Below, piece after piece: positions 37,145 through 45,102 of a stretch of 48,135 nt of DNA. Positions within the stretch are counted from its first letter, which is position 1. Every line of letters begins with the position of its first letter. The notes beneath the pieces are model-generated. The model saw only the letters and a program-made list of their open reading frames with translations. It made no database searches and was not told the DNA's origin. Position numbers and translations under genes: made by a program. Source of the stretch: a virus; the IMG/VR virus record IMGVR_UViG_3300042559_001106, positions 1-48,135 of that record; one strand, written 5' to 3'.

Positions 37145-38763
37145 TCGGTGTCCTCGTTGTTGTTCTGCGGCCCGGCGGCGCCGGCCTGCTGCGCCGCCAG
37201 TTCTTCGGCGGTCGGGATCAGGCCAAGCTCTTCCATCATCTTCTTCTCGCGGGCCTGCTGACGGAGCACGCGGCGCCAGTCGCCACCGATGCGCGCGATT
37301 TCAGCTTCGCGCGTCGTGAGACCGGCCTTGATGCGAAGCTCGGCCGCCTGCGTTTCCTTGTACTCGTCGATCTGGCCGCGGCTCGCACCGATCCAGACGC
37401 ACTTCGTCAGCGCCTCGCGGTTCAGCCCCTCGTAGAAGAACTCAGGGCCGGCGCCGCCGGGGAGCGGGATTTCGCCTTTGTTGATCGCCTCTTCCAGCCA
37501 CAGCGCGTAGATCGCCGTCGCGAAGCGGTCGGCGATCATCTTCTTGATCGACTGCATCGCCTTCCACGTCTCGACCATCGAGGCGCGGGCACTGGAGTAG
37601 TTGGTGTTCGTGTAGTCGCGCGAGAACTGCTCGTAGCTCAGGCCGAGCGCGCTGGCGATGTGGCGCAAGAGGCTCTGCTCGTAGGCGGCGTAGCTGTTGC
37701 CCGGTGCGCCAGGCTGTTTGAAGTTCAGCTTCGTGCCGGGGAAGAGGTGCGGAATCTTCACGCCGTCGATCTGGAGCGCCTTCGAGCCGCCGGTGTAGCC
37801 GGCGATCTGGTCGAGGTAGCGCGTCAGGCCGTTGTCCTCCGGCGAGCCGGCGCCGAGCGCCTCCTGAATCACCTCGGGCGGAAGCTCCGACTCGATCGCG
37901 GCGGCGTAGGTCGCGTTGACCACGGCGCTCTGGAGCACGATCTCCTGGAACTTCTTGGTCATCCGCATCTGCTTGAGCACGGAGACCATGTGCGCGACGC
38001 CGCGCGTCTGCGCAGCGCGGTCGCGCTCGAAGATGTGGATGACCTGGAGGCGGCCCCAATTCTTGCGCGTCAGCACGCGCTTCCACGTCCACGACGGAGC
38101 CGCGGCATCGAGGAACTGCTCGTAGGGGTGCGCCAGCCGGATGTGGTAGGCGATCGGAGCGCCGTACTGGTCGAGTTCGACGCCGCCGCGCAGATAGCGC
38201 GTGTCGGCGAGGCCCTGCGGGTTGCTCAGGCGGTCGGGATCGACCATCTGGATCGCGGTCGAGTACGGCCGGCGCTGCACCGACGACCGCAGCCACTCCG
38301 CGGTTCCGAGGACTTCGCCGTGCATGAAGTGTTGCGCGATGGCGAGACGCACCAGCCCGGTGCCGTTCGACATGCGGCAGGCGTCCGGCCAGCACTCGTC
38401 GCTGTCCCACCACAGATCGAACTTCGATTCGACGATCTTCTGGAACTGCTCGGCCCACGCCTCGTCAGCGCCGAGCGCCTCATAGTCGGGCTGCGCGTTG
38501 AGCACGTACTGGTCGCCGACGATGCTGTCGCGCCGGATGTTCAGCGCGCCCATCACGTACCCGTCGTTGCGGGTCATGTCGCGGTTGCGCGCGTCCATGT
38601 CCAGCTTGTCGCGGGTGATCTCCGCGTCGGCCGACATGATCGGTGCGCGCCAGGCGGCAAGCTCCTGGCCGCGGCGCGAGGCGCCCTCGTAGGCGCCGCT
38701 GTTGGCCTGCGGCTCCAGCGTCTTGCCGTTCTCGTCGCGGATGGTGATGATCGGGTTGGGCAT
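37141..38763 (-). CDS. Portal protein (gpB family, 540 aa)
   Basis: It forms the dodecameric ring for DNA entry. GYVMGALNIRRDSIVGDQYV, HFMHGEVLGTAEWLR, VVNATYAAAIESELP and SALGLSYEQFSRDYTNTNYS (with SSARASMVETW following) match lambda-type portals. Length is typical. It starts 4 nt after the gpW stop and overlaps the protease start by ATGA. Confidence 0.95.
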   Translation of the reverse strand: MPNPIITIRDENGKTLEPQANSGAYEGASRRGQELAAWRAPIMSADAEITRDKLDMDARNRDMTRNDGYVMGALNIRRDSIVGDQYVLNAQPDYEALGADEAWAEQFQKIVESKFDLWWDSDECWPDACRMSNGTGLVRLAIAQHFMHGEVLGTAEWLRSSVQRRPYSTAIQMVDPDRLSNPQGLADTRYLRGGVELDQYGAPIAYHIRLAHPYEQFLDAAAPSWTWKRVLTRKNWGRLQVIHIFERDRAAQTRGVAHMVSVLKQMRMTKKFQEIVLQSAVVNATYAAAIESELPPEVIQEALGAGSPEDNGLTRYLDQIAGYTGGSKALQIDGVKIPHLFPGTKLNFKQPGAPGNSYAAYEQSLLRHIASALGLSYEQFSRDYTNTNYSSARASMVETWKAMQSIKKMIADRFATAIYALWLEEAINKGEIPLPGGAGPEFFYEGLNREALTKCVWIGASRGQIDEYKETQAAELRIKAGLTTREAEIARIGGDWRRVLRQQAREKKMMEELGLIPTAEELAAQQAGAAGPQNNNEDTE

Positions 38764-38766
38764 GGC

Positions 38767-38979
38767 TCAGAACATCGGCGTGAGGGGGCGACGGCGACCG
38801 GTGGTGCTGCCGGCCAGTTGCGCCTCAAGCTCCGCGATATACGCGCGCAGCCGGTCAGCGTTCGCGGAGGTGAATTCAATTCGTTCGCCCGAACTGTCCA
38901 CAATCACCCGTGCTGAACGACCCGTCATCAGGTCGTGGTAGGCCTGTTTTGCGGCGCGAAGTTGTTCGGCAAGAGTCAT
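38767..38979 (-). CDS. Head-tail joining protein gpW-like (70 aa)
   Basis: The pattern LRAAKQAYHDLMTGRSARVI, then EFTSANADRLRAYIAELEAQ, is typical of gpW, the small adaptor that plugs the portal after packaging. The start overlaps the HNH stop (ATGA). In lambda gpW lies directly after terL; here an HNH gene separates them. Confidence 0.92.
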   Translation of the reverse strand: MTLAEQLRAAKQAYHDLMTGRSARVIVDSSGERIEFTSANADRLRAYIAELEAQLAGSTTGRRRPLTPMF

Positions 38980-38981
38980 GC
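38967..38981. repeat. 15-bp repeat at the HNH/gpW junction
   Basis: On the minus strand GCATGACTCTTGCCG spans the start of gpW. It matches 13 of 15 bases of the sequence at 39695-39709 (GCATGACCCTCGCCG), where the terL stop meets the HNH start. The pair brackets the HNH gene and each recreates an ATGA junction. Confidence 0.8.
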
Positions 38982-39707
38982 AGGCATCTCGATCTGGTTG
39001 TGCTTACGACGGTTGGTGGAGCGCGGGATGACTTGAAGATTCCAAGGCACATGCAAGCCGCTCACCGTTGCGCCGCGAAGAGGGACGATGTGGTCGACCT
39101 CGTGCGGAACTCCCGTAGTAGCAGAGACCACTTGGGCGTGAGAATACACATCCCGCATCTCTTTGCGATCCCCTCGCGTCAACCAGTGTGGGGCGGCTCG
39201 ATACTTTGCGGCACGCCGGAGATTAGTTTTCTCGTTGCACTTTTCTTTGTTGTTTGCAGCCCAAACAGAGCCTCGTTTTCGTGCAGCCGCTAAATACGAC
39301 GGGTCGTTCTTCAACTTTGAATGGTATTTAGCTTTGTCGTTTTCCCTGCGCTTTGCTTTGTAGTCTTCCGATTTCCTTAGTTTCGATAGCCTTTCCGCTT
39401 TTGATTTACGAAGACTTTCGTTGGCTGCGTAAGCCTTTCGATTTCGCTCCCTTACGTGCTCGGCGTACTCTGGATCGTTTTTCATCCTGTGGGCGTGGCG
39501 CTCAAGTGCGGCCTTGCGATGTTCTTTCAACATCTCCGGGTCTTTTGCGCGGTTCCGATCACGCAGACAGACCTGACACAAACCGGAGTTTGTGATTCGG
39601 ACAGGATTTGCGTGCCCGTTCCTGCACGGCTTGGAATCGGCGTAGTGCTTCGATCCAAAAAGACGCGCTTCCTTTTTGGAGGAAGGAATGTGGGCGGCGA
39701 GGGTCAT
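38976..39707 (-). CDS. Free-standing HNH endonuclease between terL and gpW (243 aa)
   Basis: The C-terminal HNH motif is clear: HEVDHIVPLRGATVSGLHVP (residues ~205-224) and NLQVIPRSTNRRKHN. The N-terminus has a CxNGH / CQVC zinc-knuckle-like part, and the middle is a long Lys/Arg-rich helix (RKSKAERLSKLRKSEDYKAK). The gene appears less GC-rich and more Lys-rich than its neighbours, a sign of transfer. It is coupled by ATGA on both sides and flanked by 15-bp near-identical repeats. It is probably a homing endonuclease. Confidence 0.9.
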   Translation of the reverse strand: MTLAAHIPSSKKEARLFGSKHYADSKPCRNGHANPVRITNSGLCQVCLRDRNRAKDPEMLKEHRKAALERHAHRMKNDPEYAEHVRERNRKAYAANESLRKSKAERLSKLRKSEDYKAKRRENDKAKYHSKLKNDPSYLAAARKRGSVWAANNKEKCNEKTNLRRAAKYRAAPHWLTRGDRKEMRDVYSHAQVVSATTGVPHEVDHIVPLRGATVSGLHVPWNLQVIPRSTNRRKHNQIEMPA

Positions 39708-39709
39708 GC
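39695..39709. repeat. 15-bp repeat at the terL/HNH junction
   Basis: Partner of 38967-38981 (13/15 identical). Both copies encode M-T-L-A at the start of the following protein, so HNH and gpW share an N-terminal tetrapeptide. Confidence 0.8.
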
Positions 39710-42700
39710 GAGCTTCGCGGCCAGATCGGCGAGCTTGTTATAGGAGCCCTTCTTCGGCTCGGCAACAGGCTTGTTTGCGGGGAAGAAGTGCGCGTTCTTT
39801 TCCGGTAGTTCCGCAAACGACGGCGGAGCTTCCCAATTAATTCGGTCTACCTTCTTGTGGCGCAACACGCCGAGTAAATACGTCGCCAAGTCCCACGCTT
39901 CATTTCGGGCCTTACGCGGATTCTCCCAACCTTTGTCGGTTCGCCTCTCGGCGCACATTTCCTCGTACCAGTTGTCGGGCAACCACACCGGCCACTCCAG
40001 TGAGCCGCCGTCGACGGTCGCGCGCTCGATCATGCCCGCGAGGTCGTCTTTCAGGAGGTTGACGTTGAGCAGCATCACCGGCACGTCGCCGCGCGCCGCG
40101 GCGCTGCGATCCTTCTTCTGTGCGTCGGGGAAGCTGATTCGGACGCGCGGGGCGCCGGCGTTGTTGCCTTCGCCTTTCACGAGGAAGAAGCGCGCGTGCT
40201 CGCCAGAGCCTTCGCGACGCAGCTTGCGGAAGAAGTCGTAGGCGTTGGCGGTCACGCCGTCCTTACCGCCGGAGTCGCAGGCGATGAACGCGATGCCGAG
40301 TTCGCCGCTGCCGTCCGCCAGTGGGTAGCGGCGCTCGATGATCTGCTCGCGCACCAAGTCCCAATCTTCGAGGAACGCGCCGGGCTTCACCCACAGCGCG
40401 TCGCCGTCGTCGTCGCGGCGCTTGGACTTCCTGATCTCGAAGCGGTCGATCACGCACGCCTTGAACGGCTCGCCGGCGCTGCCGGGGCCGACACCGAAGA
40501 CCTGAGCGACCCACTGGTTCTTCTGCACGTCCGCCGTCGCCACGAGGAACCGCACGCCGGCCGGGATTTGCTGCTCGGGCAATTCGGATGCGCGCTGCTT
40601 GAGTTCGTCCGGGCTGCGCAGCGACTCGGAGCCGCGCGGGTAGTACGGCTCGCCTTGATCGGTGTTGACCGTGGACTTGAGCGCCTCCTGCGAGCCCGTG
40701 CGCTCGAACTCCTGCTCGGCCAGTAGGTAGCGGCTCACGAGGTCGCTCCACTTCGCGAACGTGGCCGCCGGCCCCTTCATCCAGAAGCTCGCGATGTCGC
40801 TGCGGATCGCCGTGCCTTCGAGCACGTCGTCGCGCGTGAGCTTCTGGCCGTCCCTGATCCATCGGCCGGCGCGGTTCAGCGTGTGCTTCATGCCGGGGTC
40901 GATCAGCGCGGTGCAGTGCGGGCACATCATCTTCGCGCTCTCGGCGCTCTCCATGATGTCCTTCGAGTCCACCCACTTGATGAGGTTGAAGCTCGGCTCG
41001 AACCACTCGCCGCAGTGCGGGCACTTCCAGTACCAGCGGCGACGGTCGCCGCGGTTGTAGAGCGCGAGGATGCCGGGGCAGGGCGGCGCTTCGTGCGGCG
41101 TGCGGCGCAGCCAGCGGGGGTCTTCGACGGTGTGGCCCGGCGACGACTCGGCGATCGTGCAGGCCGCGGTGCCGAAGGTCGTGGTGCGCTTGCGCGCCAA
41201 GTCGAAGGGCGAGCCTTCGCCGTCCACGTCCATCGGCATACGGTCGTAGTCGGTGAGAATGACGCGGCCCACCGGACGGCCTGAGAGTTCGTTGATCGTC
41301 GGCCACGAGAGCGTGAGAATCATCCCCGACAGGTAGAACTTGTCGAACGTGTTGTCGCTGTCGCCGCCGGGCATCATGCGCTTGCCGACTTCCGCCGAGT
41401 GGCGGTGCAGGCGGTCGATTCGGCGGCGCGAGAAGTCGCGCGCCATCGTCTGCGAGGTCTGGTAGACCAGCATGTCCATCGGATCGCACACGACCGAATA
41501 GACGATCGGGTTCACGATGAGCGCGTCAGTGTTGTGCGTCGGCACCATGCTCCGCGTGCAGAGGAACAAATGATCGGCGTTGTCGACTTGGATGCACCGA
41601 ACGGGAACACTGGCGACCGGCTTGACCGAAACGATCATGCGGCGCTCAGTGTAGGTCGGGCGCGACTTGGCTCGATCCCGCTGCCTAGCGCGCTTGCGCG
41701 CTAGGTTGAACACCGGCGTGTCGGAATAGGCAAAGAACGTGATCGTCTTCGCGGGCTTGCCGTCGACCAAAACGCCTTTGTGCCGTGTCTTAGGCGCCTT
41801 GTCGATGGTGCGGTACTTGAACCCGAGAGAAGCCAACAACTCGCAGATACCGTCTGCTAGTTCTGGCGAGGTCGTCGTGAACGAGCAGGCACCGTTCTTC
41901 CCGCAAGTGCCGTCCGTGTCCATCAAGCCGCGGAGCAACTGCAAACGCTGGCCTTGGCTCGCGCGAAGGTAAGTGGCTGGAATGTGCTTCCGGCCACCCG
42001 ATCCTTTGTGCAGCCCGAGATCGCGCAGGCGATCGCAGAATGCGTTGTGCTGGTCTACGAGAAGAACACCGAGGCGCTTCTCGTCCATCTCTACTTCGAC
42101 AAAATGGCCCTCTGCACGAATGTGATTGGCGGTTTCAAGAACATCGTCGAGAGCGCCGTAGATTCGGCACGTCCGCGAGTGCCCGTCTCCGAGCCAACTA
42201 CCCAAGGTGTAGGGGCCAATCGGAAGTGGAGCCGCAGGCAACTCAATCGGCTTTGTGTTCCGAACGGCGAAGGTGGAGCGGTTTGATTTGCCGAAACGAT
42301 GCTTCGGCTCGATCTCGCCGGTGGTCATCACTTTCGACCAACCGTTCTGCGACTCGACCAGCCACTTGTGGTCGCGATCCGCGATCACTTTGGTGCCGTC
42401 ATCGAACTCGACCTCGAAGCAATCGTGGTCGAGCATCACTTCCGTAGCAAAGACGACGCGGCAAGGCTTCCCGTCCGCACCGATGAGTTCGTCACCAACG
42501 CGAACGTCGCCCATGCTTGTCCAGCCGCTCGGCGTCGGGAGCGGCGTATCGAGCGCCAGTGCCTTGCCGCACTGTGCAGGGCCGACGAAGATCACCGAGT
42601 TGAACTTGCGGTTCGTCATCTCGTCGGCCGGCTCGACCATGTACGGCGTCGTGTCGTTGCGCCACGGGCCAACGTAGGAGCCGGGGTTGTTGACGTAGCG

Positions 42701-42805
42701 GTACTTCTCCGCGGCGTCGCTCACCGACAGGCGCTCCGGCGGACGCAGCACTTCCGCCAGTTCGCAGATCATCTCGCCGAGGCCCTTGTAGCTGCGCTCC
42801 ATCAC
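39704..42805 (-). CDS. terL: Terminase large subunit (GpA family) with intein in Walker A (1033 aa precursor, 689 aa spliced)
   Basis: It packages DNA using ATP and cuts genomic concatemers. Walker A reads GPAQCGK at residues 75-81 and resumes with Thr426 after the intein, giving GPAQCGKT. Walker B-like VILTDYD lies at ~515-521. Two CPHC pairs (595-598, 628-631) are typical of GpA, and a nuclease region follows with AFIACDSGGKDG (839-850). The start is GTG at 42805 or ATG at 42802, both overlapping the terS stop. Without splicing the ATPase site would be broken. Confidence 0.95.
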   Translation of the reverse strand: MMERSYKGLGEMICELAEVLRPPERLSVSDAAEKYRYVNNPGSYVGPWRNDTTPYMVEPADEMTNRKFNSVIFVGPAQCGKALALDTPLPTPSGWTSMGDVRVGDELIGADGKPCRVVFATEVMLDHDCFEVEFDDGTKVIADRDHKWLVESQNGWSKVMTTGEIEPKHRFGKSNRSTFAVRNTKPIELPAAPLPIGPYTLGSWLGDGHSRTCRIYGALDDVLETANHIRAEGHFVEVEMDEKRLGVLLVDQHNAFCDRLRDLGLHKGSGGRKHIPATYLRASQGQRLQLLRGLMDTDGTCGKNGACSFTTTSPELADGICELLASLGFKYRTIDKAPKTRHKGVLVDGKPAKTITFFAYSDTPVFNLARKRARQRDRAKSRPTYTERRMIVSVKPVASVPVRCIQVDNADHLFLCTRSMVPTHNTDALIVNPIVYSVVCDPMDMLVYQTSQTMARDFSRRRIDRLHRHSAEVGKRMMPGGDSDNTFDKFYLSGMILTLSWPTINELSGRPVGRVILTDYDRMPMDVDGEGSPFDLARKRTTTFGTAACTIAESSPGHTVEDPRWLRRTPHEAPPCPGILALYNRGDRRRWYWKCPHCGEWFEPSFNLIKWVDSKDIMESAESAKMMCPHCTALIDPGMKHTLNRAGRWIRDGQKLTRDDVLEGTAIRSDIASFWMKGPAATFAKWSDLVSRYLLAEQEFERTGSQEALKSTVNTDQGEPYYPRGSESLRSPDELKQRASELPEQQIPAGVRFLVATADVQKNQWVAQVFGVGPGSAGEPFKACVIDRFEIRKSKRRDDDGDALWVKPGAFLEDWDLVREQIIERRYPLADGSGELGIAFIACDSGGKDGVTANAYDFFRKLRREGSGEHARFFLVKGEGNNAGAPRVRISFPDAQKKDRSAAARGDVPVMLLNVNLLKDDLAGMIERATVDGGSLEWPVWLPDNWYEEMCAERRTDKGWENPRKARNEAWDLATYLLGVLRHKKVDRINWEAPPSFAELPEKNAHFFPANKPVAEPKKGSYNKLADLAAKLA
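39737..39765 (-). promoter_or_regulatory. Candidate promoter inside the terL 3' end (TTGCCG-17-TATAAC)
   Basis: TTGCCG (4/6) and TATAAC at 17-bp spacing, with GGCTCCTATAACA identical over 13 bases to the candidate at 16274. It lies 29 nt before the HNH start and is within the codons for KKGSYNK, so it could be chance or a promoter for the HNH gene. Confidence 0.45.
41531..42562 (-). mobile_element. Ala1 intein with class 3 (W-C-T) signature and LAGLIDADG domain in TerL (344 aa)
   Basis: The element begins Ala82 (ALALDTPLPTPSGW) rather than Cys, and ends PTHN (422-425) followed by Thr426 as +1. Block B has DHKW (145-148) with His146 and Trp148, block F has PVRCIQVD with Cys404, and Thr423 precedes the terminal His-Asn. 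These Trp, Cys and Thr positions form the W-C-T triplet of class 3 inteins, which use the block F Cys in place of residue 1. LGSWLGDGH (201-209) and LLRGLMDTDG (290-299) are LAGLIDADG motifs, so homing activity is likely. Confidence 0.93.
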
Positions 42806-43431
42806 AGACCTCCGAACGGGTCGTCTTCTTCGGTGCTCTTGTTGAGCGTGGCGCTCGGCGGCCCCTTCTCGAAGATTTCGTCGCGGTCGCCGTCGACCGG
42901 CAGATTCTTGAAGTGCTCGATCACGGCGTCGTGCAGATCGTTGAGCAGGCCGTCCGCCATCGCTTGCACGATCGCGCGCTGCTCGTCGGTGAGGCCGGTC
43001 TGCCGATCCACCGTGTCGGCGAACAGCATCGTCCGCTGCCGCACGACCTTGAACAGATCGGCGACCGCGCGCTGCACCTTGTCAGTGCGCCACAGGTGGC
43101 CGGCGTCGGCCATGAACTTGAGGCGGCCGTTCTGCGCATCCCAAAACTGCTTCTGGATGCCCTGCGGCATGTCTTGGGGGCGCAGCTTCTTGAGGTACGC
43201 CTCCAAGTCGACCTTCGGCTGCACGAGGAACTCGGCGGCTTCGGCGACGTTGTAGAGCGGGTAGCCGTTGCGCTCGCCCACCGGCTTGAGGTCGCGAATC
43301 TTCCGGCGCGCGGTGTCGACCTCCATGCGGAACAGCCGGGAGATCGTGCTCACCGGCAGGCCCTTCATCAGCCAGTCGTAGACTTGCCGGTAGCCGATGT
43401 CCTCGCTGGTCTCGACCGGATCAGCAGCCAC
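42802..43431 (-). CDS. terS: Terminase small subunit (Nu1/DUF1441-like, 209 aa)
   Basis: It recognises the packaging site on DNA and recruits TerL. The N-terminal winged-helix-like part (YRQVYDWLMKGLPVSTISRL, MEVDTARRKIRDLKPVGERN) matches the Nu1/DUF1441 type, with a helical middle (YLKKLRPQDMPQGIQKQFWD). The C-terminal tail is acidic (STEEDDPFGGL), probably the TerL contact. It precedes terL and overlaps it. Confidence 0.88.
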   Translation of the reverse strand: MAADPVETSEDIGYRQVYDWLMKGLPVSTISRLFRMEVDTARRKIRDLKPVGERNGYPLYNVAEAAEFLVQPKVDLEAYLKKLRPQDMPQGIQKQFWDAQNGRLKFMADAGHLWRTDKVQRAVADLFKVVRQRTMLFADTVDRQTGLTDEQRAIVQAMADGLLNDLHDAVIEHFKNLPVDGDRDEIFEKGPPSATLNKSTEEDDPFGGL

Positions 43432-43633
43432 GCAGACGCTCCCGCACGACCTTGTTGACGTGCTCGGCGTCGAGCGCCAGCAGCGTGCGGACGTGGTTCT
43501 CGACGTAGCGCGGGATCGGCCGGTGGCCGCCCTTCATCGCGAGGTAGGAGGTGTACCCGAGGCCCAAGATCAGGGCACACTCGCGGCTTTTTCGGAGCAG
43601 GAAGCTCTCAAGCTGGTGGAGTAGATTGTCCAT
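43421..43633 (-). CDS. Small HTH-type protein at the head of the late operon (70 aa)
   Basis: The start at 43633 (MDNLLHQLESFLLRKSRECA) is chosen over a longer frame that would run through the upstream terminator. LGLGYTSYLAMKGGHRPIPR and YVENHVRTLLALD resemble the HTH of phage Cro-like proteins, with the G-x-R-x-I-P-x-Y-V turn. It is the first gene of the late unit, 8 nt from a TATAAC, and overlaps terS. It may regulate the late operon or act with terS; this is inference. Confidence 0.65.
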   Translation of the reverse strand: MDNLLHQLESFLLRKSRECALILGLGYTSYLAMKGGHRPIPRYVENHVRTLLALDAEHVNKVVRERLRGC

Positions 43634-43640
43634 GTTGGGT

Positions 43641-43646
43641 GTTATA
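43641..43646 (-). promoter_or_regulatory. TATAAC minus-10 before the late operon
   Basis: TATAAC preceded by GTGCCC lies between the helicase terminator and the first late gene. No good minus-35 sits 17 bp upstream (that place is the terminator's T run), so an activator could be required. Transcription starting about 7 nt downstream would produce an almost leaderless mRNA for the gene at 43633. Confidence 0.5.
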
Positions 43647-43663
43647 GGGCACCAAACAGAGAT

Positions 43664-43691
43664 AAAAAAGCCCGCCGGGAACCCGGCGGGC
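43664..43691 (-). terminator. Strong rho-independent terminator closing the replication cassette
   Basis: On the minus strand GCCCGCCGGG and CCCGGCGGGC form a 10-bp perfect stem with a 2-nt loop, followed by six T. It lies 55 nt after the helicase stop and upstream of the late operon, separating the two units. Confidence 0.95.
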
Positions 43692-43746
43692 AACCACCCT
43701 GACGAGGCGGACACCGGCATTGCACCGGCGAGGCCAGAATTGGAGT

Positions 43747-45102
43747 CTAGGCTGTCGCTGTCAACAGGCGGGCTTTAAGTGCAGCCAACAGCGCCTCTTG
43801 GCCGGCGTCTTTGCGGCGCAGCACGGCGTATACGGTTTCGTCGATCGTATTCTTCGCGATCAAGTGGTAGTTCAATACCGGCTTGGTTTGCCCCTGCCGA
43901 TGCAGTCGCGCGCACGCCTGCTGGTATAGCTCTAACGACCAGTTCAGGCCGTACCAGACCATGATCCGGCCGCCGTGCTGAAGGTTCAGGCCGTGGCCGG
44001 CGCTGGCCGGGTGCGCCACGAGGATCGGCACCTTGCCGGCGTTCCACTCGTCGATGACGCCGAGGCCCTCCTTGATCGTGCGCGCCTCGGGGAACGCGGC
44101 GAGGATCGCGTCGCGGTCGCTCTGGAAGTTGTACCAGACCAGCACCGGCTCGTTGGCCTCGGCGATGATCTCGCGCAGAGCGTCGAGCTTCGCGTCGTGC
44201 AGATGATGGACGAGCCTCTCTTCGCCGTAGACGCGGCCGTTGGAGACTTGCATCAGCTTGCCCGCCACCGAGGCCGCGGTGACGGCCTTCACGTCGCCGC
44301 CGTCGAGTTCGACGATGAACTCGCTCTCCATCTCGTCGTAGACGGTGCGCGTTGCGTCGTCCAGTTCGATCTCGATGGTGTTGTCGATCCGATCCGGCAG
44401 CTTGAGGTAGTCCTTCGCCTTCATGGACAACGTGATGTCCTTGACGCGCGAGTGGATCACCTCATCGGCACCCTTCTTGAGCACGAACTTGTAGCCATCG
44501 CGATCAACTTGGCGGAAGAACGCTTCGAGAAAACGAGTCTTCGCTTGGAAGAGACGCTCACCGCCGTCGAGGATGTAGAACTGGCTCCAGAGATCAATGT
44601 AGCTGTTGGGCGCCGGCGTGCCGGTGAGCATCACGACCCGGCGCGCAGCACGCGCCAGCCGGACAGCCGACTTGAACCGCTTCGTGCCGCGGTCTTTGAA
44701 CATGCTCGACTCGTCGAAGACGATCATGTCGAACGGGCTCTTGCGGTTCAGCACCTCTTCGAGCCATGCGATGTTCTCGGCGTTGATCGTGACGATGTGC
44801 GCGCTCTTGTCGTAGATCGCGGAGAGGCGGGCCTTCTGCGGGCCAACGGCCGAACGGATGCGCAGATGTCGGAGGTGCGCCCACTTTTGCACCTCGTCCG
44901 GCCAAGTCTTGCCCGCCACGCGTAGCGGCGCGATGACGAGCACGCGCGACACGTCGAACTCGTCGATCAGGTCAGAGATCGCGGTGAGTGCAGTCGCGGT
45001 CTTGCCGAGGCCGAGATCAAGCCACGGTGCGCAACGCAGCTTCGACTTGATGAAGTCGTAGGCTTCGACTTGGTAGCCGTGGAGGTCTTCGCGCGAGAGC
45101 AT
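43747..45102 (-). CDS. SNF2/DEAD-like superfamily 2 helicase (451 aa)
   Basis: It probably remodels DNA or branched replication intermediates. Walker A LDLGLGKTA (residues 28-36), DES box IVFDESSMFK, motif III-like MLTGTPAPNSY, and motif VI QQACARLHRQGQ are all present in order, as in phage SNF2-type helicases. The start at 45102 overlaps the stop of the nuclease gene. The longer frame upstream is shadow coding. Probably works with the nuclease beside it in recombination or replication. Confidence 0.92.
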   Translation of the reverse strand: MLSREDLHGYQVEAYDFIKSKLRCAPWLDLGLGKTATALTAISDLIDEFDVSRVLVIAPLRVAGKTWPDEVQKWAHLRHLRIRSAVGPQKARLSAIYDKSAHIVTINAENIAWLEEVLNRKSPFDMIVFDESSMFKDRGTKRFKSAVRLARAARRVVMLTGTPAPNSYIDLWSQFYILDGGERLFQAKTRFLEAFFRQVDRDGYKFVLKKGADEVIHSRVKDITLSMKAKDYLKLPDRIDNTIEIELDDATRTVYDEMESEFIVELDGGDVKAVTAASVAGKLMQVSNGRVYGEERLVHHLHDAKLDALREIIAEANEPVLVWYNFQSDRDAILAAFPEARTIKEGLGVIDEWNAGKVPILVAHPASAGHGLNLQHGGRIMVWYGLNWSLELYQQACARLHRQGQTKPVLNYHLIAKNTIDETVYAVLRRKDAGQEALLAALKARLLTATA

